Below are positions 45,156 to 57,100 of a DNA stretch of 64,000 nt, piece by piece. Positions within the stretch are counted from its first letter, which is position 1. Every line of letters begins with the position of its first letter. Source of the stretch: Camelus bactrianus (lineage: Eukaryota; Chordata; Mammalia; Artiodactyla; Camelidae); assembly GCF_048773025.1 (NCBI RefSeq), contig NC_133558.1, positions 38,846,501 through 38,910,500 on the forward strand. The letters are read 5' to 3'. The translations under genes and the position numbers were made by a program. Below the pieces are notes generated by a model, which was not told the DNA's origin, searched no databases, and saw only the letters and a list, made by a program, of their open reading frames with translations.

Positions 45156-47589
45156 TCTGCGTTGTTACAGGAATCCTGTTGTTTCTCCCCATCGAGGTAG
45201 AAGCTAATTAACTAACAAAATTGGTTTGTATCTGAGAGGAGACAGCTGCTTGTTTAGCAAGGGCGGCCAGCAGGAGGCAGTTTGTCTTCAGCGGTCTCTT
45301 TTATCCCGACCTCTCGTCGTTGAATTGTTTACCGCGTGGGCAAGAGTAACTAAGTCGATTTTCTGTCTAAACACTGTGTTAGCATCTAATGCGTCACAGG
45401 TACCTTCCGGGGTCCCTGCTTTCTCTCTCAGGTTCCTTAACAACGTTATCAGTGACACTTTCACCTTAGTAACTGCTTGTGTGAACCCTGGCTCATTAAA
45501 AAAATGCCTTTTTCTTTACTGATATTAGCCAAAATACCAGTTTCTTGTTATCATTCCTCTGGATCTGTTGTGTTCAAGAGTTTATTTTAATTTTACGTGG
45601 TGGAACTGTTGATCTTATGAACTTAGTGGGTAGGGGTAGGGCCCTGAAACATTCGTTATTCAGTTGTTAGTCGTGACATTATATCTGTGGAAGTTCTGGA
45701 AAGACGGTACAACCTTGAATGGCACTTCATCTTTGAGCTCCTTTTCAACTTACAGATTGAATGATTCTAATAAGGAATAGGAAAAAAATAGGCTCAGTAT
45801 ATTGGATGATAAGGGAAATAATGAATTAAAAAGGTAGATTAAAAAAAAAAAGGAAAAGTAAAGATGAGCAGTCAGTGAGATTGGGGTTCCGTGGGTATAC
45901 ACCTCTACTCTCACTGCCCCAGGGGCTGTAAAGTCCACTATCACATTTCACCATGAGAATAAGTCAAAAACCGTTCACAGTGCTGTGAGGGTTCTCACAA
46001 AAAGAGAGGTCTGTAGGAATATTGCGAGGATGAAGCCGACCTGTGGTCTTTGTGGCGTCAGTGCCCTAAGGGACTTAAAACACCCCCATGTTGAATTTGA
46101 AATTCTTTATGTGAGCCAATAAACTTTCTTTTGAAATGAATATAATAGCTATTTTAGAGCTCACAGAAGCAAACAGAGTTGTGGCCGTATATTTCTTTGG
46201 GTCGCAGACTTTTTGATGAAGGGAACGAGGCCTGAGCATTTCTGGTGTGATGTGTCCCTGTGAAGAGAGAGCTCTGGCAGGCCCCTGCAACACTGACAAT
46301 CATTATTTTAAAACTGGCATTAAGATATGAGACATGAAGGTAACATAGTAAAATTACCAGCTAGTATGTTTCCAAAAAATGATAGGATTCCATGACATCT
46401 GATACTAGCTGATACTTACTACCTGACTTTAGGTGATGTTAAAGAATACGTATTGTTAACGCCTTTCCATTTCTCTAGCTGGACACTCACTTTAGTTGTG
46501 CTATTAAATCAGGCCTATTTTAAATGAGAAATATCTTGTTGATGTTTTCTGATTGCATTAGGTATATAACTATGTATCTGACTGTAGTTTTTGAGAAAAT
46601 AAAGCTTCCCTTGGTGCTTTTAACTTGGTAATAGAAAGACAGTGGTGTCCTATAATTTTCATCCTGAGAGTTTAGATTATATCTCCGAAATTAACGCAAT
46701 TTTGGATATGCACGGTTTTGAACAACTCAGTGCATGAATTAATTGTAAATGTTACTCTGTAGGCAAGACGTAAAACTCGTGAGTGGAGACCGTTTCATCT
46801 CAAGGCTTGGTGCACGTCATCGTAAACTATTGGATGTGAAGTGGTAATTAAGATGACTTAATAGATATTATTATTTAAAGACACCTTGTTTCACAAGTTA
46901 AGAAACCAGTAGTTATATACATTTGTGAAATCATGTTACAGAGGGTAGTCGAGAAAAATATGTGTGTATTTGCAGCAGTTTGAGAGATGAAGTGGTATTT
47001 TTAAATGGTAAAATATGAAAACAGTTGGTATCAATTATTCTAGTTGAAATTAAGATATCATTCTGCTAAACAAAAATACGTGTTGCTTTCATTGTAGTGG
47101 ACGTTAATCATGTGTGAATAATGGATAGTTGAGACAAAGCACAGCGACTCTTACTTTTAAAAATATTTTCGAAAAATACTGTCGATCATTTGTGTAATGG
47201 AAAAAATGAGTTGATAAGACAACAGCCTTCTGAGTCCTACAAATTCCTAAAAGATCTGCTGTGTTTTTAAGCATAAAAAACATTCCACATCTTGTGCTGA
47301 ATTATTTATTTCTAAGAAATAATTTATAAAGTTACTTAAAGTAAATTGGATTTTTTCCTATGGAAATTTCATATCATTTAATGTGCTTTTTAAAATTAGG
47401 TTGTACAAAATGCACTTAACCACACATGGTATAGAAAATGCAAATATAAACTTCTGTTACTAATGAGCCCTTTCTTTGAATTTTCTGGGCAAATACAGTG
47501 TATGCCAGTATATGAGTATCAGGTTTGTTTCATAAAATTTTTATGTTTAAACTCGTAGTCAAATTTGGTCTCCTTTTTTCCTCCTAGTT
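45156..47589. other. Intron 1, nothing recognised
   Basis: AT-rich sequence, no credible gene or named repeat. Confidence 0.4.
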
Positions 47590-47800
47590 TTGTTGAGATA
47601 TAATTGAGATACAGCACTGTAGCAGTTTAAGGTGTACGCATAATGATTTTACTTACAAACATCTTGAAATGATTATCACAGTAAGTTTAGCGAACATACA
47701 TAATTCATAAGTGATCATTTCCTTTTGCTATGCAAAAGCTTTTTAGTTTGATGTAGTACTGTTTGTTTATGTTTGCTTTCAGGTTGCACATCTTGCAGTT
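47590..47800 (-). mobile_element. LINE-1 fragments
   Basis: About 47595-47715 resembles an old L1M 3' end (TTGTTGAGATATAATTGAGA, AGTTTAAGGTGTACGCATAA). About 47727-47800 is reverse-complement L1 ORF2 (TGCAAAAGCTTTTTAGTTTG). The two may belong to different insertions. Confidence 0.6.
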
Positions 47801-47806
47801 TAATTT

Positions 47807-47830
47807 GAGAGAGAGAAAGAGAGAGAGACC

Positions 47831-47863
<33 letters not shown>
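47807..47863 (+). repeat. (GA)n microsatellite
   Basis: GAGAGAGA run with an AAAGA start and one CC interruption near 47829-47830. Purine-rich simple repeat. Confidence 0.95.
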
Positions 47864-47908
47864 TAATACCTTAATAATTTTCTACTGCCCAAAACAAAAA
47901 ACTTCCAA

Positions 47909-48425
47909 GGGAAGGGTAGCATTGACCCAGCTTTGTCTCAGCCAGCTTTTTCTGTTACCAAAGGCAAGTTCGTGTGCCCGCCGCACCACGAGGCCAAACA
48001 AACTGAAGCATTGAAATTTGGAGCAGAGAGAGGTTTATTGCAGGGCCGAGCAAGGAGGATGGGGTACCTCATGTCCAAGAGAACCCCGAACTCTCCAAAG
48101 GATTTCAGCAAAACATATTTAAAGGCCAGCTGAAGGTAGGGGAGTCTCAGGGTACATGATCAGCTCATGCACAATCCTCTGATTGATGTTGAGGTAACAG
48201 GGCGGTTAACACCATCACCCCACCCTGGTGCCAGAAGGTCTGGGGGCAGTTGTGCCCTCAATCATTGAGTAGTTAATTGCTTCCCTTGGGTGATGGTTTT
48301 AAGCCTCTGAAAAACTCAGGAAGTATACACGAGATCTGGGTCCTTCAGAGAGGAGCTGGAGCAGAGGATGGCGTGGGGGGTTAGCAAGCAATGAATATTA
48401 TCTTTATTGTTTCTCAGCGCCTATT
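47909..48425 (-). mobile_element. Endogenous-retrovirus LTR, antisense
   Basis: On the minus strand the block shows a TTTAAATATG TATA-like box (plus-strand about 48113-48122), then an AATAAA signal (within TTTATTGC, plus-strand about 48030-48037) with R/U5-like sequence after it (CTTGCTCGGCCCTGC before, CTCTCTCTGCTCC after), ending near GGTAACA. This is the layout of a solo LTR. Its exact ends are unclear; the coordinates are the inner edges of a 12-bp direct repeat AAAAACTTCCAA (47897-47908 and 48426-48437), which is longer than retroviral target duplications. Family not assigned. Confidence 0.6.
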
Positions 48426-48439
48426 AAAAACTTCCAAAA

Positions 48440-51400
48440 CCTGAGGGGAAGAACACCTTTCTAAGAAATTTATTACGCTTTTATCATTCTTCTTCTTATA
48501 AGTTCAGTTGATAAGTGTTATTATGTGAAGTGCTTAGCCGAGAATGTCCACCTCCTTGGTAATAGGTAAGCTGTTCAATGATGTTCACAATGACCCGCTT
48601 TGAGATGCTGTAAGTGGTAATGACACTGGATTTTAAATTACTTTGAACATTTAGTCTTCCATCGGAGTCTTAATCTTCTTTCTGCTTGGTCCAAGTTGAA
48701 AAAAAAGAAAAAACAAAATTCCTCCTTTGCATTAGTAGTTTTAGTTAATTCTGTTAATTCCTCATGCTCTTGTGTTAGTAACTACATTTTTCCCCTTAAA
48801 TCAGAGAGATAATGGAAGGTAATGTACATGCAACTGTAATTTACGGTAACTTAAGTTTATCTTGCGACTACAAACCCAACTATAAAGTGAAGCTAAGAAC
48901 TCTAATAGGCCAATAACTGAGAATTACTGATTTTTGTGTAACTTATTTCCCAGTTAGCAGTTCTACCTGAAAATAATTGGGACTGAAATTTGAAATGTGT
49001 ATTTGCTTCAGGATTGTGTCCCGCTGGAGAAAACACAGAGGAAGACTGGTTTTGTAACATTGCAGGAAGACTTTCCTTCATCCTCACTGAAACGTTATTG
49101 GATTTGAAAAATGGGGATATTCTCCATAGGGTCCTTCCAATAGGAATTAATACCTTACCTACAGCCTCTTGATTGACGTGCAGAATGATGGTAATAGTCT
49201 TCCGTAGTATTAGCTGAGATTGTTTTAGGCATTGATTTTGTACCAGTTACAAAATTGCAAAGTGCTTATACCTTCTGTCTTTTTTCGTAGTGAGGATTCC
49301 TCTGTGAAACAGGAATAATCCTTCGCTTTCTTTTACAGATGAGGAATCTGAGGTTTAGAGAACCAAGGATCAAGATTTAGTGCAACAGCAAAGTCTAGAA
49401 CCCAGGTCTGCCAGAGCCCAGTAGACTTACATTCTAAATAACTGTGTTATGCATAATATAATGTTTGTAAAATATTGAGTGCAGTTGATTTCTCTAAATA
49501 TTCCATATTATTTCAGTATAATTTTGCCAAGGGTTCTCCGTTTCTCCCAAGGCTAGACCTTTCCTGTTTGTGTTAAATGACTTTAAATGTAAGCACGTGC
49601 TCTTTTTGGGGTGATCTGTACTATAATATTCATGGAAATAGAATCTAAACTTAATAGAATTTTGGCTCTGGTGAGTTGATTTTTAAATGCACCAGAACTG
49701 ATCACCACAATACTGCTGTTGACCAGAGGAGTCGGAGCAGAGAGGGGCTGTTTTCTAAGCTTTTAGGAGAAATCTCTCCCCATTCTCACCCAGGAGACAG
49801 TGTGTGTGTATGAATGTGTTTGGGAATTGATCAGGCTTTATCTTTATAAAAGGTTTTTAAAAAATTTTTTCAACCAAATTTTTTGGTTGAGGACTCAGTG
49901 CTCTATGAGTTTCCTTAAAAAAAACTTAAAATAATTCACCACCAGGTAACGATTTAGTGTTGACACTTTTTATGACTTGCCTGATAAATTGAGTTTCCTT
50001 TATTAAAAAGTGCATTATATTTGATGAGTGTATTTGCGTGAAAATTGAAATCATTTGAGGAGGACATGACCGTATAATATTTTGCTTTGGCAAATTAGGG
50101 AAAATCTTTAACAAGTCAGAAGTCACTAAGGTATGTATAGATATATTTCCCTGAAAGCTTCATTAAAGATACATGAGGGCTCATTTTTCTTTTCCTACTT
50201 TGTCAGCATTTGAAAATGGCTCTGTATCTTTCCTCTGAAAGCTGACTTTGATTAAATGCCCTGTGTACTATGCCCTGAAAAGTTTTTCCTTTGTAAAGCA
50301 GGATATTTAAAATTGTATGCTGTAGATTGAAAAGAACAAGACCAGAATTCCTGTGACGTATCTTACTAGTCCCGCTGATAAGAAGATCTGGGAAAGCACA
50401 CTTGAAAAATGAACTATTAGCTCTAGAAAAGAGATGGGGGTTGAGGTGTTTCTGATACAGGATTCTCAGATTTATTTTAGCTGAGACAACACGTTTTTGA
50501 AGCTACAAAATCATGTAACTCTAGCTAGCTTATAGAACTTGCTGAATAATCAAAAGACATCCTGTCCACAGCGTGGACCTCTTCAGTCCTGGTTCTCTGG
50601 GTGTTATAACCTCCCTCGCTTTCTTTGACAGACAGTTCACTTATAACCACAACCCTTTATTGTAATATTCATTCCTCCACTTTGATGAAACTTTTTCACA
50701 GATCAAACAAGGTTAATAGTAGCCTATGGGGGCAATTTTAACACATTTTTATGTATCCAATAATTAATTATATTAAGAGTTGTAGAATCTCCAGTTAGAT
50801 CATATTATTTGGCCATGAGCCCATTTATGTGTATATGCATGTATGAATGTGGTGGCTGTCATATTTCTAGAAATTTTTCTCAACAGGTAAGTATTGGCAC
50901 ATAATTTCTGTTTTGTGTTAAAAATACACATTGACTCTTTTAAGATGTAAATAGACATTGAGCTGATTCTTGCCAATGATTATTTTGAGAATCACGTATA
51001 TTTAGGACAGAACTTTGCTTTCAACGGAAAGTGCTCAAAGTAGAAACATAACTATCATCAAATGTAATGATCTGTTGTTGAGTTTTCAGAAGAGTTTGGC
51101 CACACTTTTGAATTTAGAGGAACCAAGTTGAAAACAATATTCAATGAAGTGTCTTTTAGAGTAGTGACGCTAAGATTTTCTTTGTGAAACCTGCATGGGA
51201 TTAAAGCATTCAGTTAGAATTTCCTTGTTAAGATATCTGGACCACAGACATGACGTTTATGAGATTAAAATGCTAGAAAAGTAACCAAACAATAAGTGTT
51301 TAAAAGTGACAGAGAATGGCAAGATTGCGGAGCAGTGCAGCCTTCCTGTAGGCGTTAACAGGAGGGGGAACGTCCCTGAATTGCATGTCCACCTTGTGTT

Positions 51401-51562
51401 CAGATACTTAGTAGTCAGTCCCCAGGAACCCTTCTGGATGCTTGAATCTGTTGGCTGTGTTTTTATTATTTTAGTATATGAGGATCTTGGGAAGAGGACC
51501 TAGAACTCATCAAATGCTGTCATTGCCACCCCTACAGAACAGAAAGTCACCTTTACTTCCTT
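48440..51562. other. Intron 1 stretch with one MIR
   Basis: No credible gene. A MIR lies at about 49225-49450. Otherwise AT-rich sequence that I cannot assign. Confidence 0.4.
49225..49450 (-). mobile_element. MIR SINE
   Basis: TTACAGATGAGGAATCTGAG, GTTTAGAGAACCAAGGATCA, AAGTCTAGAACCCAGGTCTG and CCAGAGCCCAGTAGACTTAC follow the reverse-complement MIR, well preserved in its right half. Confidence 0.75.
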
Positions 51563-51628
51563 GGTGCGAGCGGGCGTGGAGCCCGGTGCGAGAGGGCGTG
51601 GAGCTCGGTGCGAGCGGGCGTGGAGCTG
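51563..51628 (+). repeat. GC-rich 22-bp minisatellite, three units
   Basis: Three head-to-tail 22-bp units beginning GGTGCGAG and ending GGAGC(C/T)(C/G) at 51563-51584, 51585-51606 and 51607-51628, with a few differences between units. CpG-rich (several CG per unit) in an otherwise AT-rich intron. Confidence 0.95.
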
Positions 51629-51984
51629 GGCCATGTGGCCTGGAAGACCACAGCCCTGAGGCTGTGAGGTGCAGGTTTTTGTCTGGCTGGCTCTGCCCGT
51701 TGTGCCACTTAACAGGCACAGACTGTTCCAGATGCAAGGACTGAGACATGGCAAGACCAGTGCAGGCTGCTGTGTTCGTAGATACTACACTCAAAAGACT
51801 TGGGGTTGGTGTGCAGATGGACTTAGCTCAGAGACCTGTAATGGAGCTCTTGGGATGCAGATTAAAGCTACTGTGTAATCTACTTCTGCTTGTCGGTCTA
51901 CACTGGGGCACTGGTTTGATGACATGGCAACTCAGTTCACCTCCCTCCCTTATAGAAAGATGTTGGATGTCAGAAAAAAACATA

Positions 51985-52130
51985 TTTCTTCCTTTGAAAC
52001 CAATTTACTGCAGTATAGCTGGCTTGGAATATTATATTAGTTTCAGGTGTGCAACATGGTAGTTCAATACTTTTATAGATTACACACTATGCAGAGTTGC
52101 TATAAAATGTTGACTGTTTCCAGTGCAACG
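51985..52130 (-). mobile_element. Old LINE-1 3' fragment
   Basis: TTTACTGCAGTATAGCTGGC, TTAGTTTCAGGTGTGCAACA and GCAGAGTTGCTATAAAATGT follow a common artiodactyl-type L1 3' end in reverse complement. Short. Confidence 0.6.
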
Positions 52131-52879
52131 CATTTCTTCTCTGTGCCTGAGCTGTGCTTCCCCCGAGATCCAGCTCACTGTCTTTAATTTATTCTCAAAA
52201 TGGTCTTCTGATTGCCCCTTAGTGGTGTCTCTGTGCTTCCTTCATTAGCACAGTGGTGACACGGGGTACCCTTCGCGCACTTCTTTCTTGACCTTTGACC
52301 TTTGTTTTTTAAGAGAGATTGAGACCTTGAGGTTATATAGGCAGGTGGATCTCAAATTCCTTTAAATCTTTTTAAAAACTACAGTCGTCCAACCATGAAA
52401 AGAGCCTTTTAAAAATAGGCTAATCCCACCCAACTCTCCATGGATTCATGCTCTTTATGGTGTATATTTATATATACATATAAACGTTCCTAACTTAGAA
52501 AAATGAGGAAATATTTCAACCCGTATTTAGGATAGCTAGCAAAACCCAACACAGGAAACTGATAAAGCAAACAAAACCCATAATTTCATGTACAAATTTA
52601 AATGGAAGACCCCTCTTTTTAAAAGCAGCAAGTGACAGGAACAAGTAATAGTTTGTTTTGTTTCTGTTTTGCTCCGGGAATGACACTGTGATCCAGTCAT
52701 TAGAAATATGATACATATAATTTATCACACTAATTGATTAAAGAGGAAAAGAAGGCATGGAATATATTGGAAAACTATTAAAAAAAAATAAAAGAGGCAT
52801 TCAGTACACCGTAGTAGGTTCTCAGTAAGTGGTGCATAGGATGCTTTAATTGTAGGTTCACGTCTACCATCTTGTAAAT
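52131..52879. other. Intron 1, nothing recognised
   Basis: No gene or named repeat seen. Confidence 0.4.
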
Positions 52880-53060
52880 GTCTATTGTGTGAAACTGTTG
52901 GCTTGGCATTTTATGTACCTCCTAACTCATCCTCCCAGTGGTCTGGAGAGGTCAGTGATGGTATCTCTATCTTATATACAAAGACTGAAAGGATTACGAA
53001 TGGAGGGGTAGGGTTTGAACCCCCAGAGCCTGGCTCCAAATTCGTTCTTTCTCATTAGTC
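52880..53060 (-). mobile_element. MIR SINE
   Basis: GTACCTCCTAACTCATCCTC, CCAGTGGTCTGGAGAGGTCA, GGGTAGGGTTTGAACCCCCA and GAGCCTGGCTCCAAATTCGT follow reverse-complement MIR including its tRNA-related end. Confidence 0.75.
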
Positions 53061-54127
53061 CCTTATTACAAGCGCTTCTGTTCCTTGTCCTTAAATTGTT
53101 TTCTCTCCCATTAGAATGAAGTTTTTTACATTCTACTTCTCAGGTAGTTATTATATCTTGTTTTCAAGTCGGCTGAACTCTGTGCTTTTCTTTACAGTTC
53201 AAAGTAAAGGTGAAATATAAGAAAACCACCGTGGGGGGCCGGCCCTCGGTCTAGTCCCTTCACGTGGCTGCGGTTGGTTTACCAGCTGCCCCCCAGCGTG
53301 AATGTTTCCATTTCACATTTCTCTGTTGAGGCTCCTGAATCTTACTCTATTGCAGTAATATTTGCATCTAGATTTGAAATCGGTCCACAAGTATGAGGGC
53401 AACATGTCAATATTGACCAAGAGGTTCTCTGATCATGGTAGGAGCCCATGGAAACTGAATGCTTCCTGCCTCATAAATCACTGACATTTTCTCAAAAAGT
53501 GTTCTATTCAGTCGTATGTCCCTGTGTGTTGCTGGAGCAGCTCGTGCCACGCCCAGGCAGGTAGCAGTGCATCTTGTATTGAGGCCACTGTGTCATTTCC
53601 CTTTCATTTCAGACTCGGAGGCTGAGCTGATGCAAAGTACACAGAATGGGAAGGCGTCTCTGAAAAAAGTCATCCGTGTACATACAGATCTGTTTTATAG
53701 ATTCGCGCATCTGTTTCTCCCAGACCTTTTGTCATTCTCTGAGGGTTCTGGTTGTGGCACCTGACCAAGTAGATACAAGCAAAGAGGCGTGTTCTGTAAG
53801 CATGACACGCAGGCCAGCTCCGGATCGGATTTTAAATTGTGTCTGTGCCATAAGGGCAAATGTCTTGAAAGAAACAAGAAAATCGTTGGTTCTGCGAGAG
53901 AGTACGTTGTTCACTTCTCGACTTGCGAGGATGTAATTGATAAAAGAGATGTATTTTTCTTTTTTCTTCAGTGCTGTGGAGGTTGGCTCTGGTTCAGAAT
54001 ACAATTTAGTCTGTTAACTTCTAGGAAAAAGGCTCCTTGTAGCGAAGACTTTCCTTCTTTGCTGTGTTATCCCCTATTTAAATTCAGTAACTACCATTCC
54101 TCTTGGAGGATTCATTCTGAGCCGCGG
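53061..54127. other. Intron 1, nothing coding
   Basis: Chance frames only. No named repeat. Confidence 0.4.
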
Positions 54128-54310
54128 TTCTGTTTTCTCCAGGGGCCAGTGGGCATGTCTGGAGACTTTTTGCTCATTGCATCCAGGGAATGTTACTGGC
54201 ACCTGGGAGTTAGAGCCTGGGGATGCTGGTAAATATGCCACAGTGCACAGAATGGCCACCACAGCCGAACACGCCTGCCCCAAACATCAGTAGTTGAGAA
54301 ACCCTGCTCA
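54128..54310 (+). mobile_element. MER5A-type non-autonomous hAT-Charlie DNA transposon
   Basis: In order: CTCCAGGGGCCAGTGGGCAT, GTCTGGAGACTTTTTGCTCA, TACTGGCACCTGGGAGTTAG, GATGCTGGTAAATATGCCAC, AGTGCACAGAATGGCCACCA and, at the end, CAGTAGTTGAGAAACCCTG, which matches the MER5A body and right terminus in sense. The left terminal repeat is worn. No transposase, as expected for a short derivative. An old mammalian-wide element. Confidence 0.85.
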
Positions 54311-54439
54311 AAAATATGTTCTTGTTTTGTAATTTCAGTAAGCAGGGAAGAAGGGATCATCATGAGAAATGAATAACCTGCCTCTGCAATTTTAAGCGGA
54401 CCATTTTTGTCTTTCTGCTGCACTTGGCTCACAAATCTG

Positions 54440-54665
54440 AGCTCTTACATAGTCCCGATAATGATGGCTAATGCTTTCTGAGCAATGACTACATGGTAGG
54501 CACCGTGACACATGTTCCATCATCCTCATTTGTGAATAAAAATTAGACATGCAGTATTTCAGTGATTTGTCTAAAGTCACACTCATAGTTGGTGGTGGAA
54601 CTGAGATGCAAACCACCTGGTTCCAGAGCATCTCCTCTTGAACAGGGTTGCACGCTGCCTCTTGG
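54440..54665 (-). mobile_element. MIR SINE
   Basis: GGCTAATGCTTTCTGAGCAA, CTACATGGTAGGCACCGTGA, CACACTCATAGTTGGTGGTG, GAACTGAGATGCAAACCACC and CCAGAGCATCTCCTCTTGAA follow almost the whole reverse-complement MIR. Confidence 0.8.
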
Positions 54666-55544
54666 GTTCCTCAGAGACACCTGCCTTCAACATTCTTATG
54701 CAGGATAACAGCACTGTTGGGAAAAAAAATTCATGCAGAACTATGAGGACTAGCACAGGTGTAAATATATTTTCCAACCTTGACTGGTTTACTTAGTAAT
54801 CACTTTATTTTCTTTTTTCCTTCTATTTTCGGAGGAAAATGCCTTCAGCACTTTCCTAAAATGCTTCTTATTTCAAATATGTGACCTATCTTTTGTCACA
54901 GAAAAAAGATTGTTGGGGTTTTCTATTAATTCTCAATGAGCACCTTCTTTTGCATCCTTTTATGACGTCTAGTCTCCTCATCATCTTTAGTTTTTGCTCA
55001 TAAAGTTACTGTGAAGATGCTGAGAAGTCAACAGAGCTTAAGCTTTGGGTCTCTTTTGTGTATTCTTTTCAAAGACCTCTAGCAATGTGTTCCTATGGTT
55101 TGATGATTTTGTAAATTCTCTGCAATGAGATGATTTTACTTTATCCTTTCAACAGCTTTTTATTTTGAAATACTTCAAACCTGCAGAAAGACACAGCAAG
55201 AAAGACACCCAGTTGGGGTGAAAAGGTGCTGATCTAAGTAACTCAGAGCATGAGTGTGGTCCCTAAGGTCAAAGGCGAGGGGAAGGGCACGCAGCGCTGT
55301 GTTCTGCTGATGGAGCCCTGCTCTGGGGATACAGGTTCCCAGTTCTGAAACCGCACACGCGCTGGGATTGGACAGTGGAGGGGAAGGCGTGGTGGGTGGG
55401 AGGAGCCACGGTCCTCATCGTCCACCTGCAGGGGAGAAGCCAGGCTGATCCCTACGGTAATGGATTCAGCTTGAAGACCCGAGCGTGAACGCCTGCTTGG
55501 TATAAAATATATTATATTACACTGTGATATTACACTTATGGCTT
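54666..55544. other. Intron 1, mostly unassigned
   Basis: About 55145-55200 has an old L1M-like scrap (TTTTATTTTGAAATACTTCA, AAACCTGCAGAAAGACACAG). About 55240-55480 is moderately GC-rich but not a CpG island. No gene. Confidence 0.45.
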
Positions 55545-55571
55545 GATGTGTGTGTGTGTGTGTGTGTGTGA
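55545..55571 (+). repeat. (TG)n microsatellite
   Basis: An uninterrupted TG run of about 13 units. Confidence 0.95.
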
Positions 55572-55699
55572 TTAGTATACACACATGCATTTATTTCCTT
55601 GCTCTGTCTGTTGAGCCTAGGAACGGTGCCGTTCTGGGAGCAGTAAGATACTTAGTACCGAGATTCTGCTTTTATATACATTTCTACTTGTTATAAAAA

Positions 55700-56790
55700 C
55701 AAAAATAAAGCAAGATCCTTGGAGAAATCTCAGGTTTTAAGACAGGGAAATGAAAAAATGACACAGGGGCCCATGGAAAAAAACTCCCAATGGCAAATCT
55801 GAAGCAATTTGAATGAAAAATAAAATAAAGCAGTGTTGGATTAGAATCCAAAATATAAAATAAATAGAGTCCACATTGATATAACTTATAAAGAATTAAA
55901 TGGGGAGAATACAAAAATGTTCTGAGCAAGAAAATCCCACATAATTTGTACAGATACTTTGCCGTCAAGGAGGAAGGAGGCGAATCATAAATCCTCTCTT
56001 TTTTTAAAAAAGTATTTTGGGGGGAGGGAGGTATTAGGTTTATTTATTTATTTACTTATTTATTTAGTGGAGGGACTGGGGATTGAACCCAGGACCTCGT
56101 GCACGCTAGGCATGTGCTCTACCACTAAGCTACACCCTCCCACTCATAACTCCTCTCTTAAGTGGGGGCTGCGTATAGTAACTTCCCTCCAAAGTGCTCA
56201 GTATGGAAAGGCAGGAGAAGAGAGACTTTGCAGTGAAGAAATCCAACAGATGCCACTCAGCCTGGCCATCAGGGTCACCGTCAGTCGTGTTAAGTCCTGT
56301 GGATAGTGTGTATCCAGGTCATAACCTGATGAGAATGTTCCTTCAGCTTCCTTGTATTTCTCCCCAACACATGACCCTCGTCTAATCATGAGAAAAACTT
56401 CAGGCAAATGCCAAATGAGGGTATTTTACAGGACACCTGGCTGGTACCCCTCAATACTGTCGCAGTTGTCAAAAACAAAGAAAACCTGAGAAAAATGTCA
56501 CAGCCAGGAGACGTCTGAGGAGACTGACGACAAAATGGGACGTCCTGTCCTGGATGTGATCCTGACGCAGAAAAAGGACGTTAGGTGAAAACTAAGGAAA
56601 TCAAAATAAAGCATGGACGTTAGTTAGTAATAGTGTATCAGTTTTGGTTCATTAACAGTGACAAGTGTGCCACACGGAGAGAAGATGTTAACAATCAGAG
56701 GATCTGTGTGCAGAAATATGAGAACCGTCTGTACTACCTTCTCAACTTTCTACACTAAATCTATTCTAAAATAAACTGTTTAAAAAGTTG
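55700..56790 (+). mobile_element. Old LINE-1 (L1M) 3'UTR carrying a nested SINE
   Basis: After the nested SINE the order is TTTTACAGGACACCTGGCTG, GTCGCAGTTGTCAAAAACAA, GTCACAGCCAGGAGACGTCT, CAGAAAAAGGACGTTAGGTG, GTGTATCAGTTTTGGTTCAT, GTACTACCTTCTCAACTTTC and ATTCTAAAATAAACTGTTTA, which is the 3' end of ancient L1M elements in sense. Before the SINE, about 55700-55984 is probably the same element (CAAATCTGAAGCAATTTGAA). It is diverged but still collinear. Confidence 0.7.
56001..56143 (-). mobile_element. Camelid tRNA-derived SINE with 16-bp target duplications
   Basis: On the minus strand the element starts GGGAGGGTGTAGCTTAGTGG and contains an RNA polymerase III A box (TAGCTTAGTGG) and B box (GGTTCAATCCC) in tRNA spacing. 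The head resembles tRNA-Ala, and the tail is TAAATAAATAAG repeats followed by a CCTCCC/AAAA end. This is the SINE body characteristic of camelid genomes. It is flanked by TCATAAATCCTCTCTT (55985-56000) and TCATAACTCCTCTCTT (56144-56159), a 16-bp duplication with one difference. It sits inside an old L1M 3'UTR, so it is younger than that element. It is a copied SINE, not a functional tRNA gene. Confidence 0.93.
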
Positions 56791-57039
56791 AAGACATATC
56801 TCTGTCGTCTGGATTGGCAGTTGACCACATTTGTGCTTTGAGTGTGTGTTCCTTCCAGTTGTTGTATCCTTACATTGTTTGGATTGTTGACTTATAATTA
56901 GATTCAGAAGAAACATTTTCAGCAAAATATGACCTGGGAGATTGAACTTCCCCTGGTGTCACGGTAGAAGGCACGTGGTTTCAATTCACCCCATTATTGC
57001 TTCTGCTAAGTTAGTTCACTTGATTAAGGCGCTGCAGAT

Positions 57040-57100
57040 TTATTTAAGATAATATTTATTTTAAATAAATAAAATATTATTTAAGATTTATTTACGATAA
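57040..57100. repeat. AT-rich imperfect inverted and direct repeat
   Basis: TTAAGATAATATTTATTTT is followed by a near-reverse complement (AAATAAAATATTATTTAAG), giving a possible hairpin. GATTTATTTA also recurs directly on both sides. Low-complexity AT sequence can do this by slippage. Confidence 0.7.

Noticed and set aside
44964-45200. His/Thr-rich frame
   Set aside because: Translation of a decayed CA-repeat tract.
56001-56143. tRNA gene
   Set aside because: Has A and B boxes but lacks a proper cloverleaf body, carries a SINE tail and has target duplications.
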